Source: CAWCHZ01 sp963795555 (lineage in GTDB: Bacteria; Actinomycetota; Thermoleophilia; Solirubrobacterales; Solirubrobacteraceae). From it: a DNA stretch of 64,000 bases. The stretch spans positions 1,984,001-2,048,000 of the forward strand of contig CAWCHZ010000002.1 of the NCBI GenBank assembly GCA_963795555.1, given 5' to 3'. The notes under the pieces are model-generated. The model saw only the letters and a program-made list of their open reading frames with translations, was not told the DNA's origin and did no database searches. Positions 57,559 through 64,000 of this stretch are shown here, piece by piece (positions within the stretch are counted from its first letter, which is position 1; each line of letters begins with the position of its first letter). The translations under genes and the position numbers were made by a program.

Positions 57559-58674
57559 CTAGTCGTGCTCCAGCCTCACCGGTTCGCGATCGTGCAGACG
57601 CCGGCGCATGTCGCCATGCCAATGCAGCGGCGCCTCGTTGCCTCCGGCCGCGCTTGCCAGCCAATGCTCGTCGGCCAGCTCCCGCAGATCCGCCTGTACG
57701 AGCAGGTCCGTCGCACAGACCGCGTCCACGTGCCCGAGCACCCATGCCACCGGCTCGGCGACCGCCAGCTCGCGCACCGCCCGTCCCAGCCGCCCGCCGC
57801 CCAGCTCGGCGCGATAGCGCCTCCAAAAGCGCAGCACGTCGGCGATCTTGCGCAGCGTGATGTCGTTCTGCTCGCGCACGATCCAGTGCTCGAGCCAGGC
57901 CTCGCGGAAGATGTGCAGGGCGATGCGCAGGAACTGGTGCAGCGGGTCGAGCGCCGGCAGGCCGGAGCGATCAGGCTGTCTGACCGCGCTGCGCAACGCG
58001 CTGTCGAGGTCGATCTGCCAGCGGCTCTTGACCCAGGTGAAGGTGTGCGAGAAGTCGACGACGAAGGCGGGCTGAACCGGCTCGCCGGTCGCGCGGGCGT
58101 ACTGCGGAATGTGGTCGGCGTAGACGCGGTACTGCAACTCCAGCCGCCGATCGATTGGCACGACGGTCCGCTCGCGCCAGCTGAAGTCGCCGATCATGTA
58201 GCCGAGCTCGCGCATCACCGCATCGACGGCCCGCGCGTCCTGCGGTCGAGCCATCAGATCGATGTCATTCATCGAGCGGGCCCCGGGCGCCTCGTAGGCG
58301 ACGTTGGCGATCACGACGCCCTTGGCGCAGGCGACCGGCACATCGGCGCGCAGCAGCGCGTCGGTGATCCGCCTCGCCTCAGCGGTCAGCAGCTCGGTCT
58401 GCGCGGCCTGGCGGTAATAGCTCTGCGCCAGCTCGAAGCGGTAGAGCTTCGGCAGCGCCCGATCCGCGCCGGCCTGCTGGACGTGGTAGCCCAGCAACGG
58501 CACGATGCGATGCGCGAACGCCTGCGCGTAGAGCTCGGCGGGATCGCAGCGGGGGTCCTCGATCAGTGCGCAAAAGCGCTCCCGCGCCGAATCGTCGTGC
58601 AGGCCGAGTGTGATCAGCTCGAGCGCCCGCCACTCCGGGCCGACGACGTCGTGGCAGACGCTGGCGCGGCTCAT
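57559..58674 (-). CDS. NTP_transf_5-type nucleotidyltransferase-fold protein
   Basis: A 371-aa protein with the family signature VACAKGVVIANVAYEAPGARSMNDIDLMARP, that is KG, PGxR and the DxD metal pair. The rest is alpha-helical with many aromatic residues (HQFLRIALHIFREAWLEHWIV). It resembles the nucleotidyltransferases of lasso-peptide and capsule clusters, which modify peptides or sugars with nucleotides or phosphates. The gene overlaps the condensation-domain gene by 4 nt (ATGA). It is the closer relative of the classic family; the copy at 52,134 is longer. Confidence 0.75.
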   Translation of the reverse strand: MSRASVCHDVVGPEWRALELITLGLHDDSARERFCALIEDPRCDPAELYAQAFAHRIVPLLGYHVQQAGADRALPKLYRFELAQSYYRQAAQTELLTAEARRITDALLRADVPVACAKGVVIANVAYEAPGARSMNDIDLMARPQDARAVDAVMRELGYMIGDFSWRERTVVPIDRRLELQYRVYADHIPQYARATGEPVQPAFVVDFSHTFTWVKSRWQIDLDSALRSAVRQPDRSGLPALDPLHQFLRIALHIFREAWLEHWIVREQNDITLRKIADVLRFWRRYRAELGGGRLGRAVRELAVAEPVAWVLGHVDAVCATDLLVQADLRELADEHWLASAAGGNEAPLHWHGDMRRRLHDREPVRLEHD

Positions 58675-60125
58675 GCGCTGGCAGCCCCGATCTCCGTCAG
58701 GCAGGCGCTCAGCTCCGCCGCCAGGGCGGTTGCCCAGGCACGATCGACCGCGCTGGGGTCGAACTGGAGCCCGCCGGCCAGGCTGGGTCGCTCGGTCGCG
58801 AAGAGGATGAACAGACGCATCCCGCCAAATTGCTCGGGCGTCCCCGCGAGGCTCGGCAGCGGCTGCTCGCTGACCATGACCCGCGGCTGCTCGCTGACTC
58901 CGATGGCAGCGGCCGTGCGCGCCGTCATGCCGGGCCAGCCGTCGTCCGCGCCGGCTGGCGCGTAGTTGAGGACGACCGCACAGGGGACCCGGCGTTGCGT
59001 CCGGCGTTGGGCGAAGCAGGCCAATCGGCTGGTCAGCAGCACCGACGGGACGTAGCGCGCCATCCCGGTCAGCGTCGCGCGTCGAACGGCCTGCAGATGA
59101 GCGTCGCCGAGCGGACGGTCGATGCCGCGCTGGCGCAGGAAGAAGAGATCCGCGAACTGTCCGAGCGTGCGGGCGAACGGCCCCCGTCGCGTGCTCGTGA
59201 CCACGGCGAAGAGCTGGTCGTCAGCGCCCCCAAGGCGCCGCAGTGCCGCGTAGCTGGCGGCCGCGACCAGCGCAAATGGAGTCACGCCGCGTCCCCGCGC
59301 GTGCGCGACCAGCCGGGCGCTGTCGGCGTCGGTGAGCGCGAACGGCAGAAAGCTCGCGCCCGGCGCGTCGCCGTCCGATTGCCGCGACGTGCCCTCGACC
59401 AGCCCCATGCCGCCGTCCGAATGCCGCGACGCCACCTCCGCCAGCTCGGGATCGGCTCCCTCCAGCTCCGCAGCCCAGTAGCGCAACGGGCGCTCGAAGC
59501 AGCCCTGCTCGACCAGCTGGGCCTGGCGGCGGGCGTAGTCCCACTGGGTCGGCGGGGCGGGATCCCGCGCTCCGGGGGCACTCCTGTCCGGCAGGCGCGG
59601 CCGGCTCAAGAGATCGAGGTAGTCGTGCAGCAGCGCGCGCATGCTCGGCAGGTCGATGAAGAGGTGGTGGCCGACCAGTGCCAGGACGATGGTCTGGTCC
59701 GCGACCCGCAACGCCGCGATCCGCAGCGGGCCGGAGCCCGCCAGATCGAAAGGTCGTTCGGTGAGCTCTCGCAGCCGCGCTGCGAGCTCGGCTGAGTTGG
59801 CGTCGCGCAGGTCCTCATAGGCGAACGACGATGCCTCGTCGGCAAGCAGCTGGGTCGCGTCGGGGCCGGCGCACTGCAGGCGCCCCCGGGCGATCGGCTG
59901 ACAGCTCACCAGCTGCGCCGCGGCGCTCGCGAGCAACTCGGGCGCGAACGAGCCGTGGATCCGCGTCGCGACCGGCACCGGCGCCCACCAGGCCAGCCCC
60001 CAGTCGTCGATCGCCGCGCGCATCATCTGCTGCTCGAGGCTCAGCACGGCGTGGCTGACCGGGGGATCGGGCTTCTCCGGCGTGACATCAGGTAGCCTTG
60101 GGGCGCGGAGAAGGGAATTGACCAT
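58671..60125 (-). CDS. Free-standing NRPS-type condensation domain
   Basis: A 484-aa protein with the condensation/chloramphenicol acetyltransferase fold. LVGHHLFIDLPSM contains HHxxxD (His153, His154, Asp158), the catalytic site of peptide-bond-forming condensation domains. QFADLFFLR stands at the place of the DFG latch motif. A Ser/Gly/Asp-rich insertion with near-repeat SRHSDGG/SRQSDGD lies near 250-275. With the carrier protein it would join a carrier-bound amino acid to an amine or hydroxyl acceptor. ATG 60125 is chosen because a promoter lies just upstream; a TTG at 60194 is the other option but lies upstream of that promoter. Confidence 0.8.
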   Translation of the reverse strand: MVNSLLRAPRLPDVTPEKPDPPVSHAVLSLEQQMMRAAIDDWGLAWWAPVPVATRIHGSFAPELLASAAAQLVSCQPIARGRLQCAGPDATQLLADEASSFAYEDLRDANSAELAARLRELTERPFDLAGSGPLRIAALRVADQTIVLALVGHHLFIDLPSMRALLHDYLDLLSRPRLPDRSAPGARDPAPPTQWDYARRQAQLVEQGCFERPLRYWAAELEGADPELAEVASRHSDGGMGLVEGTSRQSDGDAPGASFLPFALTDADSARLVAHARGRGVTPFALVAAASYAALRRLGGADDQLFAVVTSTRRGPFARTLGQFADLFFLRQRGIDRPLGDAHLQAVRRATLTGMARYVPSVLLTSRLACFAQRRTQRRVPCAVVLNYAPAGADDGWPGMTARTAAAIGVSEQPRVMVSEQPLPSLAGTPEQFGGMRLFILFATERPSLAGGLQFDPSAVDRAWATALAAELSACLTEIGAASA

Positions 60126-60166
60126 ATGTGGGGCGAAATGTATCCAGCGGCGGGGCGGGCCGTCAA
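60122..60166 (-). promoter_or_regulatory. Promoter of the six-gene operon with CCAN4TGG site
   Basis: On the minus strand, TTGACG (60166-60161) and TACATT (60142-60137) are separated by 18 nt. This puts transcription start near 60130 and the ATG at 60125. CCATATGTGG (plus-strand reading, 60122-60131) covers the start point and resembles the sites at 48833 and 51776. Confidence 0.6.
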
Positions 60167-60285
60167 TGATCGCTGAATAGTGAAAGGTACTCAAGCAAGG
60201 TCGATCAGTAGGGCATCGAATCTCCCCGCGGCATGAGCGTCGAGGCTGCGTCGGACGCCGACGCGCCGGCTGGCAAACTGCGCAT

Positions 60286-61191
60286 GTGCACGAGCGGCCC
60301 GACGAGCAGAGCGGCAGGCTGGAGCGAGCGGACCGCAGGCTGGAGCGAGCCCATGCGCGCGCGCGCGGCCGCGGCGTCCCGAGCCCGCTCTACCTGAGCG
60401 TCCGGCTGCTCGTCGCGCTCGCACTGCGCTGCTGGTTCAGGGTGCGGATCGCCGGCGCGGAGCGGATCCCGCCGGCCGGCGCGGCGATCGTAGCGCCCAA
60501 CCACAAGAGCTTCTTCGATGCCTTCTTCGTCGCGATCGCGACCCGCCGTCGAGTGCGCTACATGGCCAAGACCGAGCTCTTCCGCGGGCCGTTCGCCGCG
60601 CTGCTGGTGCGGCTAGGGGCCTTCCCGGTGCGGCGGGGAGAGTCCGATCTCGACGCGATGGAGACCGCCCGTGTGCTGCTCGAGCAGGGCGACGTGGTCG
60701 TCGTCTTCCCCGAGGGCACGCGGGTGGAGCAGCTCGACGCGCTGGGCGCTCCGCATCACGGGGCGGGGCGGCTGGCGCTGGAGACGGGCGCCCCGATCGT
60801 CCCAACCGCGATCGCCGGGACGGCCCGCCTGTGGCGGCTGCCGGTGCCCAAGCTGCGCCGCGTTCAGCTCAGCTTCCTCGAGCCGATCGACCCGCGCCGC
60901 GTGGCCGCGCCGCAGGCCGAGGAGGTCGATGCGCTGACGCGGCTCGTCGACGAGGAGCTGTGGCCTGCCGTGCAGGACGAGTACGGCCGTCAGCTGTCGC
61001 GCCCGGGCCTGGCGATCGCGCTGCTTGCCGCAATCGGGCTCGGTGGGGGCCTGGTCGCCCGCCACCAGGCGCGCGCCCCGCGCCCGCGCGTGCTGGGCGT
61101 CGTGGAGCCGCTGAAGATCCGCCGTCGCAAGGCACGCAGGCGGCTGCTCGATCGCCTGCCCGGGGTACGCCGGCGTCGCTCGGGACGATAG
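60286..61191 (+). CDS. PlsC-type 1-acylglycerol-3-phosphate acyltransferase
   Basis: A 301-aa membrane-associated acyltransferase. NHKSFFDAFF is the NHX4D catalytic motif, FPEGTRVEQL is block III, and ALETGAPIVPTAIAG is block IV. The N-terminal 30 residues are charged and partly duplicated (GRLERADRRLERAHA, a 20-bp DNA repeat). The C-terminus ends in a strongly basic Arg/Lys tail. It should acylate lysophosphatidic acid or a related lipid. It is divergent from the condensation-domain operon. The GTG start is placed by the fold; a CAAACT hexamer lies 7 nt upstream. Confidence 0.82.
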   Translation: MHERPDEQSGRLERADRRLERAHARARGRGVPSPLYLSVRLLVALALRCWFRVRIAGAERIPPAGAAIVAPNHKSFFDAFFVAIATRRRVRYMAKTELFRGPFAALLVRLGAFPVRRGESDLDAMETARVLLEQGDVVVVFPEGTRVEQLDALGAPHHGAGRLALETGAPIVPTAIAGTARLWRLPVPKLRRVQLSFLEPIDPRRVAAPQAEEVDALTRLVDEELWPAVQDEYGRQLSRPGLAIALLAAIGLGGGLVARHQARAPRPRVLGVVEPLKIRRRKARRRLLDRLPGVRRRRSGR

Positions 61192-61225
61192 CCGGCGATG
61201 GCCACGCCTTGCCGGCGATCCGTGA

Positions 61226-61253
61226 ACTAGAACGACACTCTAGTCACTAGAAT
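61226..61253 (+). promoter_or_regulatory. TetR-type operator and -10 of the broken TetR gene
   Basis: ACTAGA-N7-TCTAGT (61226-61244) is an exact inverted repeat. A third ACTAGA follows at 61246 and overlaps a -10-like TAGAAT (61248-61253). The TetR ATG is 9 nt further on. The arrangement fits autorepression; the repressor gene itself is broken. Confidence 0.55.
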
Positions 61254-61262
61254 GTGGCTCCA

Positions 61263-61363
61263 ATGAGCCGCCGCGCGCGCATCGCCGAGCAGACTCGCCA
61301 GGAGATCCTCGCCGCCGCCGCCCGCCTGTTCGCTCGCTAGGGCTACTCCGGCGCCACGATTGA
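61263..61363 (+). pseudogene. TetR-family regulator, truncated N-terminal fragment
   Basis: The frame starts MSRRARIAEQTRQEILAAAARLFAR, a clear TetR helix-turn-helix start. It meets an in-frame TAG at 61338-61340. After the stop the same frame continues GYSGATIE, the expected next residues, and homology then ends at about 61363. The gene is thus broken twice: by a nonsense codon and by loss of the rest. The break coincides with the change in base composition. Confidence 0.75.
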
Positions 61364-61574
61364 GCTGCCTTCGACAGCGCTCAGCCTCCGAGGCGACCCG
61401 GATGGACTACCGTGCTTAGGAACTACATCTAGAGCGTTTGGTCGATGCCAGGAGCTCTTGACCCGATGAACGGTCGAACGATAAGTTCATTCCGCGCTGT
61501 GGCCCGCACACCGGATACCGACTGTCTGAGCAACGGCAGCCCTCAGGAATCGATCGGAGGTTTTCGTCAGTGTC
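61364..61574. other. Non-coding boundary segment
   Basis: No gene is seen here. From this point the sequence is less GC-rich than everything before it. The segment contains a GGAGG box at 61556-61560 ahead of the VOC-fold gene. No terminal inverted repeats of a transposon were found. Confidence 0.4.
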
Positions 61575-61991
61575 ATGCCGAGAATTGAGCACATCGGAAT
61601 TGTTGTCACCAGCTATGAAGAGGCTCGCGAGTTTTACGTAAACGCGCTAGGCGCCGAAGTCGTTCGAGAAGGCGAAACCGACAAGTTGCGGTTTGGGTTC
61701 TTAGCCTTCGAGAATATTTACATCGAGCTATTCGAGCCCCTGGATCGGCGTGATAAGACAGCGAGACTCGGCGGCGACGACGTGGCAGGTCGACTTGACC
61801 ATCTGGCCATACTCACGGATCATCTCGCAACCACCGCGACCCACGCGCGAGAACTCGGCGTGCGGATGACTGCCGATGAGCCAAACAGGTACGAACCTCT
61901 TGGCTCTCTAATTTTCAATACCGTTCCTGAGACTAGTGGAGGGGTGCACTTTCAATTTGTCGAGCGAGACCCCCCGCTGGCTGAGGCGTGA
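61575..61991 (+). CDS. VOC-fold (glyoxalase/dioxygenase-like) protein
   Basis: A 138-aa protein of the vicinal-oxygen-chelate superfamily. RIEHIGIVVTSYEEAREFYVNALGAEVV is the first beta-alpha-beta module with the metal His. ENIYIELFEPL gives the Glu. RLDHLAILTDHLATTATHARELGV is the second module with its His, and VHFQFVERD the last strand. It resembles methylmalonyl-CoA epimerase or lactoylglutathione-lyase-like enzymes. Codon use is less GC-biased than upstream genes. It probably belongs to the catabolic set with the amidohydrolases. Confidence 0.8.
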   Translation: MPRIEHIGIVVTSYEEAREFYVNALGAEVVREGETDKLRFGFLAFENIYIELFEPLDRRDKTARLGGDDVAGRLDHLAILTDHLATTATHARELGVRMTADEPNRYEPLGSLIFNTVPETSGGVHFQFVERDPPLAEA

Positions 61992-62122
61992 AATGGCCGA
62001 GGGCGAGTGATACACGCAGAGTGCTGGGCGCAAAGGACTATTCCCCCCCCATGGCTTGGAGCTGTGGGAGAATCGAGGGCGTCGCGGCGACAGTAGATTC
62101 GTTTGGTGTTTCGATCAACGCA

Positions 62123-62266
62123 TTAACCAACGCCGTTACACATGAACGTTCCTCCAGTCGTGTAGTCCGCATCTGAACTGGCGAGAAACACCGCAAGTCC
62201 ACCAGCATCGCGCTCAGCTCCAAAGCGTTGGAGAGATCGGCGAGCTTGGAGCCGGTTAGCAGTTCT
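62123..62266 (-). pseudogene. Short-chain dehydrogenase (SDR) C-terminal remnant
   Basis: On the minus strand a 47-codon frame, closed upstream by TAA at 62269-62267, reads RFGAERDAGGLAVFLASS and DADYTTGGTFMCNGVG to a TAA at 62123. This is the standard end of classical SDR enzymes (RFGxPEDIAxxxVFLASDxAxYxTGxxxxxDGG). The other four fifths of the gene are missing. It lies in the 412-nt gap between the VOC gene and the first amidohydrolase; the rest of the gap shows no gene. Confidence 0.7.
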
Positions 62267-62409
62267 TTAGTGGTTCTGGTATCGTCCCAGGGCGGCGAGA
62301 CGCGCTCGCCTTTCAGGAGTGGAAGATGCCAACGAACGCATTCGGCGACACCAGCGAGTGCCCTAGATAGCCTGTTCGTCTGTGGGCTCAGGATGCCGAG
62401 CGATTGAGG

Positions 62410-63537
62410 ATGCGAATGCGCGCTGACTCAGCTGAGCAAGCGACGCTACGACCGGCTGGCTTCGAGGGTTGGTCGATCATCGACTGCGACGTCCACTCCG
62501 AGCCGGTCGAAGCGATCGGCCGGCTACTTCCCGAGCGATGGCGGCAGTACGTGGAGAGGACAGGTATTCGTTGCTTTCCCGAGAGGGGAGCAGCGACCAG
62601 CAACGGGGCCTTTAGGCTCGACACATTTCCACCGCACGGCCGACCGGGCACCGATCCACAGTTCGCTCGAGAGCAGCTACTTGATGAGTACGGCCTCACA
62701 GCCGCTCTGCTCAACACGATGACGTACGGAAGCGGCAACATCCCGAACGAGCTTGCTAACGAACTTGCCCGCGCGAGCAACGACTTCAACGAGGAGTGGC
62801 TCGAGAGCGACCCGCGGTGGATCTCCTCGATCAATGTCACGATGGGCGATCCGGCCGCCGCAGTCGCGGAAATCTTGCGCTGCCGCGCGAAGAGCGAGCG
62901 CTACGTCCAGATCTTGCTCGATCCGAATAGCGAACGGCCCGCAGGCAACCCCTGGTACTGGCCGATCTACGAAGTAGCCGCAGACCTCGGAATCCCCGTC
63001 GGCTTTCACATCCGCGCCAAGAGCAAGCACCGGCTCGAGACCGGTGTGGGCCAGGTGACCTATTACTACGAGTTGCGGACGGCACTCGATATCCTCCCGC
63101 AGCCGCTCGTCAGCAGCATGATCTTCGAAGGCGTTTTCGATCGCTGGCCGACTCTAAAAGTCGCGCTGATCGAGACCGACTGGAGCTGGCTTGTCCCCAT
63201 GGCGTGGCGGTTGGACGCAACTTGGAGGGTACTGCGCGACGACGTACCTGATCTTCAGCGGCGACCATCGGATTACCTCCGCGACCACTTCTGGGCAACA
63301 ACGCAGCCCGGTGTCGAGACGGAGTATCCGAACCAGATCTACGAGCTGTTCGATCAGCTCGAAAGGAATGGATTCGGAGATCAGTTGATGTTCGCGACGG
63401 ACTATCCGCACTGGGACATGGACTCGCCGTTCCAGGCAATACCGCGCGGTTTGGCGTTTGAGACGAAGTGGAACCTATTGGGTGGGAACGCTGGCGCGCT
63501 ATACGGCATCGAGCTCTCACCACCGGCGAAGTCGTGA
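62410..63537 (+). CDS. Amidohydrolase family protein (amidohydrolase_2, COG2159)
   Basis: A TIM-barrel metal hydrolase/decarboxylase of 375 aa. WSIIDCDVHSEP holds the first metal motif (DxH). IPVGFHIRAKSKH supplies the next His. WSWLVPMAWRLD and FATDYPHWDMDSPF carry the conserved Asp. LLGGNAGALYGI is the end signature of the ACMSD-like family. It could hydrolyse or decarboxylate an aromatic breakdown product. Three starts are possible (TTG 62404, ATG 62410, ATG 62416); ATG 62416 has the better-placed GAGG. The gene overlaps the next by GTGA. Confidence 0.83.
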   Translation: MRMRADSAEQATLRPAGFEGWSIIDCDVHSEPVEAIGRLLPERWRQYVERTGIRCFPERGAATSNGAFRLDTFPPHGRPGTDPQFAREQLLDEYGLTAALLNTMTYGSGNIPNELANELARASNDFNEEWLESDPRWISSINVTMGDPAAAVAEILRCRAKSERYVQILLDPNSERPAGNPWYWPIYEVAADLGIPVGFHIRAKSKHRLETGVGQVTYYYELRTALDILPQPLVSSMIFEGVFDRWPTLKVALIETDWSWLVPMAWRLDATWRVLRDDVPDLQRRPSDYLRDHFWATTQPGVETEYPNQIYELFDQLERNGFGDQLMFATDYPHWDMDSPFQAIPRGLAFETKWNLLGGNAGALYGIELSPPAKS

Positions 63538-64000
63538 CCGTAGCTTCCGTCAACCGTGGAGCGGACGACCGCATCTGGACAGGCGCAATCATCGACGTCG
63601 ACGTCCACGCCGTCATCCCTTCCGTGCATGCGCTCTTCCCTTACCTCGACACGGTGTGGGTCGAACGCTTTCGTGAGCGCGACACATTCTCCCCTCCCCC
63701 GACGCAGGACCGCATCTATCCGCCGGGGCTCGCATCGAGCATTCGTCCAGAATGGCATGCGGAAGGAGGCGTGGTCGCCGCATCCGAGGTGAGGCTGCTT
63801 CAACAGGACATTCTTGATCCCAATCGTATCGAGCATGCAATCGTCAACTGCGTGTACCCGATAGATGGCGGTCATCCCGACCTGTCGGCTGCGCTCGCGC
63901 GAGCGATCAACGACTGGCTGATCACCGAGTGGCTGGACGCGGATGACCGTCTTCGCGCGTCGATCGCGCTTCCGTCGCGGAATGATCCGGCTGCAATGGT
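63534..64000 (+). CDS. Amidohydrolase family protein (3' partial)
   Basis: The GTG at 63534 overlaps the stop of the previous gene (GTGA) and the frame is open to the window end (155 codons). IIDVDVHAVIPS is the metal-binding start of an amidohydrolase_2 protein. EHAIVNCVYPIDGGHPDLSAALARAINDWLITEWLDADDRLRASIALP matches the next conserved region of that family. It is related to, but not a copy of, the upstream amidohydrolase, and the two likely act in one pathway or as a complex. Confidence 0.75.
   Translation, partial: MTVASVNRGADDRIWTGAIIDVDVHAVIPSVHALFPYLDTVWVERFRERDTFSPPPTQDRIYPPGLASSIRPEWHAEGGVVAASEVRLLQQDILDPNRIEHAIVNCVYPIDGGHPDLSAALARAINDWLITEWLDADDRLRASIALPSRNDPAAM

Noticed and set aside
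60126..60194. Extension of the condensation protein to the TTG at 60194
   Set aside because: A -35/-10 pair with 18-nt spacing lies inside this stretch and points to transcription starting at about 60130, downstream of that TTG.
61364..61574. Insertion sequence end at the composition boundary
   Set aside because: No inverted terminal repeats, target duplication or transposase frame could be found in the window.
62038..62223. Minus-strand 61-codon frame and plus-strand 62-codon frame in the gap before the amidohydrolase
   Set aside because: Neither has motifs; the SDR-like remnant in another minus-strand frame explains the local sequence better.

Overview
The window is very GC-rich and densely packed. 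Genes run in long co-oriented blocks whose neighbours often overlap by 4 bases (ATGA or GTGA). GTG and TTG starts are common. Codon use, a PafBC-type double WYL regulator, a LuxR-type LAL regulator and a c-di-GMP-I riboswitch all suggest an actinobacterium. A deep lineage such as Thermoleophilia/Solirubrobacterales would fit, but the window contains no rRNA or tRNA to settle this. I saw no CRISPR array and no complete insertion sequence.

Region 1 (1-38,300) is an exopolysaccharide/cell-surface glycan locus. It holds a sugar-1-phosphate nucleotidyltransferase, about ten GT4 glycosyltransferases and one GT2. It also has two O-antigen polymerase/ligase-like membrane proteins, two Wzc-like co-polymerase/tyrosine kinases and a Wzx-type flippase. 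Sugar-nucleotide genes include an epimerase with two DegT-type aminotransferases, a second epimerase, and rmlA, rmlB and rmlD. A NodB-type deacetylase, a secreted glycosidase-like protein and a secreted beta-helix protein could trim or bind the product. The glycosidase-like gene sits directly behind the c-di-GMP riboswitch. Less usual members are a FAD monooxygenase, an ATP-grasp ligase, a GINT1-like propeller protein and a VapBC toxin-antitoxin pair.

Region 2 (38,300-48,820) is mostly regulation and transport: a PafBC-like regulator, an HD-domain nuclease-like protein, a small IacB-like protein, a LAL regulator whose Walker A lysine is missing, and two 14-TM-type MFS exporters. The second exporter is paired with a MerR regulator and a MerR-like operator.

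Region 3 (48,830-60,170) is the most interesting part. It encodes an amino acid:[carrier protein] ligase-like protein (a SerRS paralogue), a PLP enzyme, a methyltransferase and a free-standing acyl/peptidyl carrier protein. A six-gene minus-strand operon follows: NRPS-type condensation domain, NTP_transf_5 nucleotidyltransferase, truncated PPDK-like protein, MshA-like glycosyltransferase, GNAT/FemAB-like acyltransferase and a second NTP_transf_5 protein. I infer that one amino acid is loaded on the carrier protein and condensed with another group, then glycosylated, acylated or methylated. The three transcription start areas share a CCATRTNTGG pseudo-palindrome.

Region 4 (60,290-64,000) begins with a PlsC-type acyltransferase and the stump of a TetR gene that still has its operator. 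After about 61,363 base composition drops and a catabolic-looking set follows: a VOC-fold protein, an SDR remnant and two amidohydrolases, the second cut by the window end. This looks like an insertion or transfer boundary.

A recurrent feature is short duplication of gene-start regions. These create mini-ORFs that carry NTGA stop/start overlaps across gaps between operon genes.
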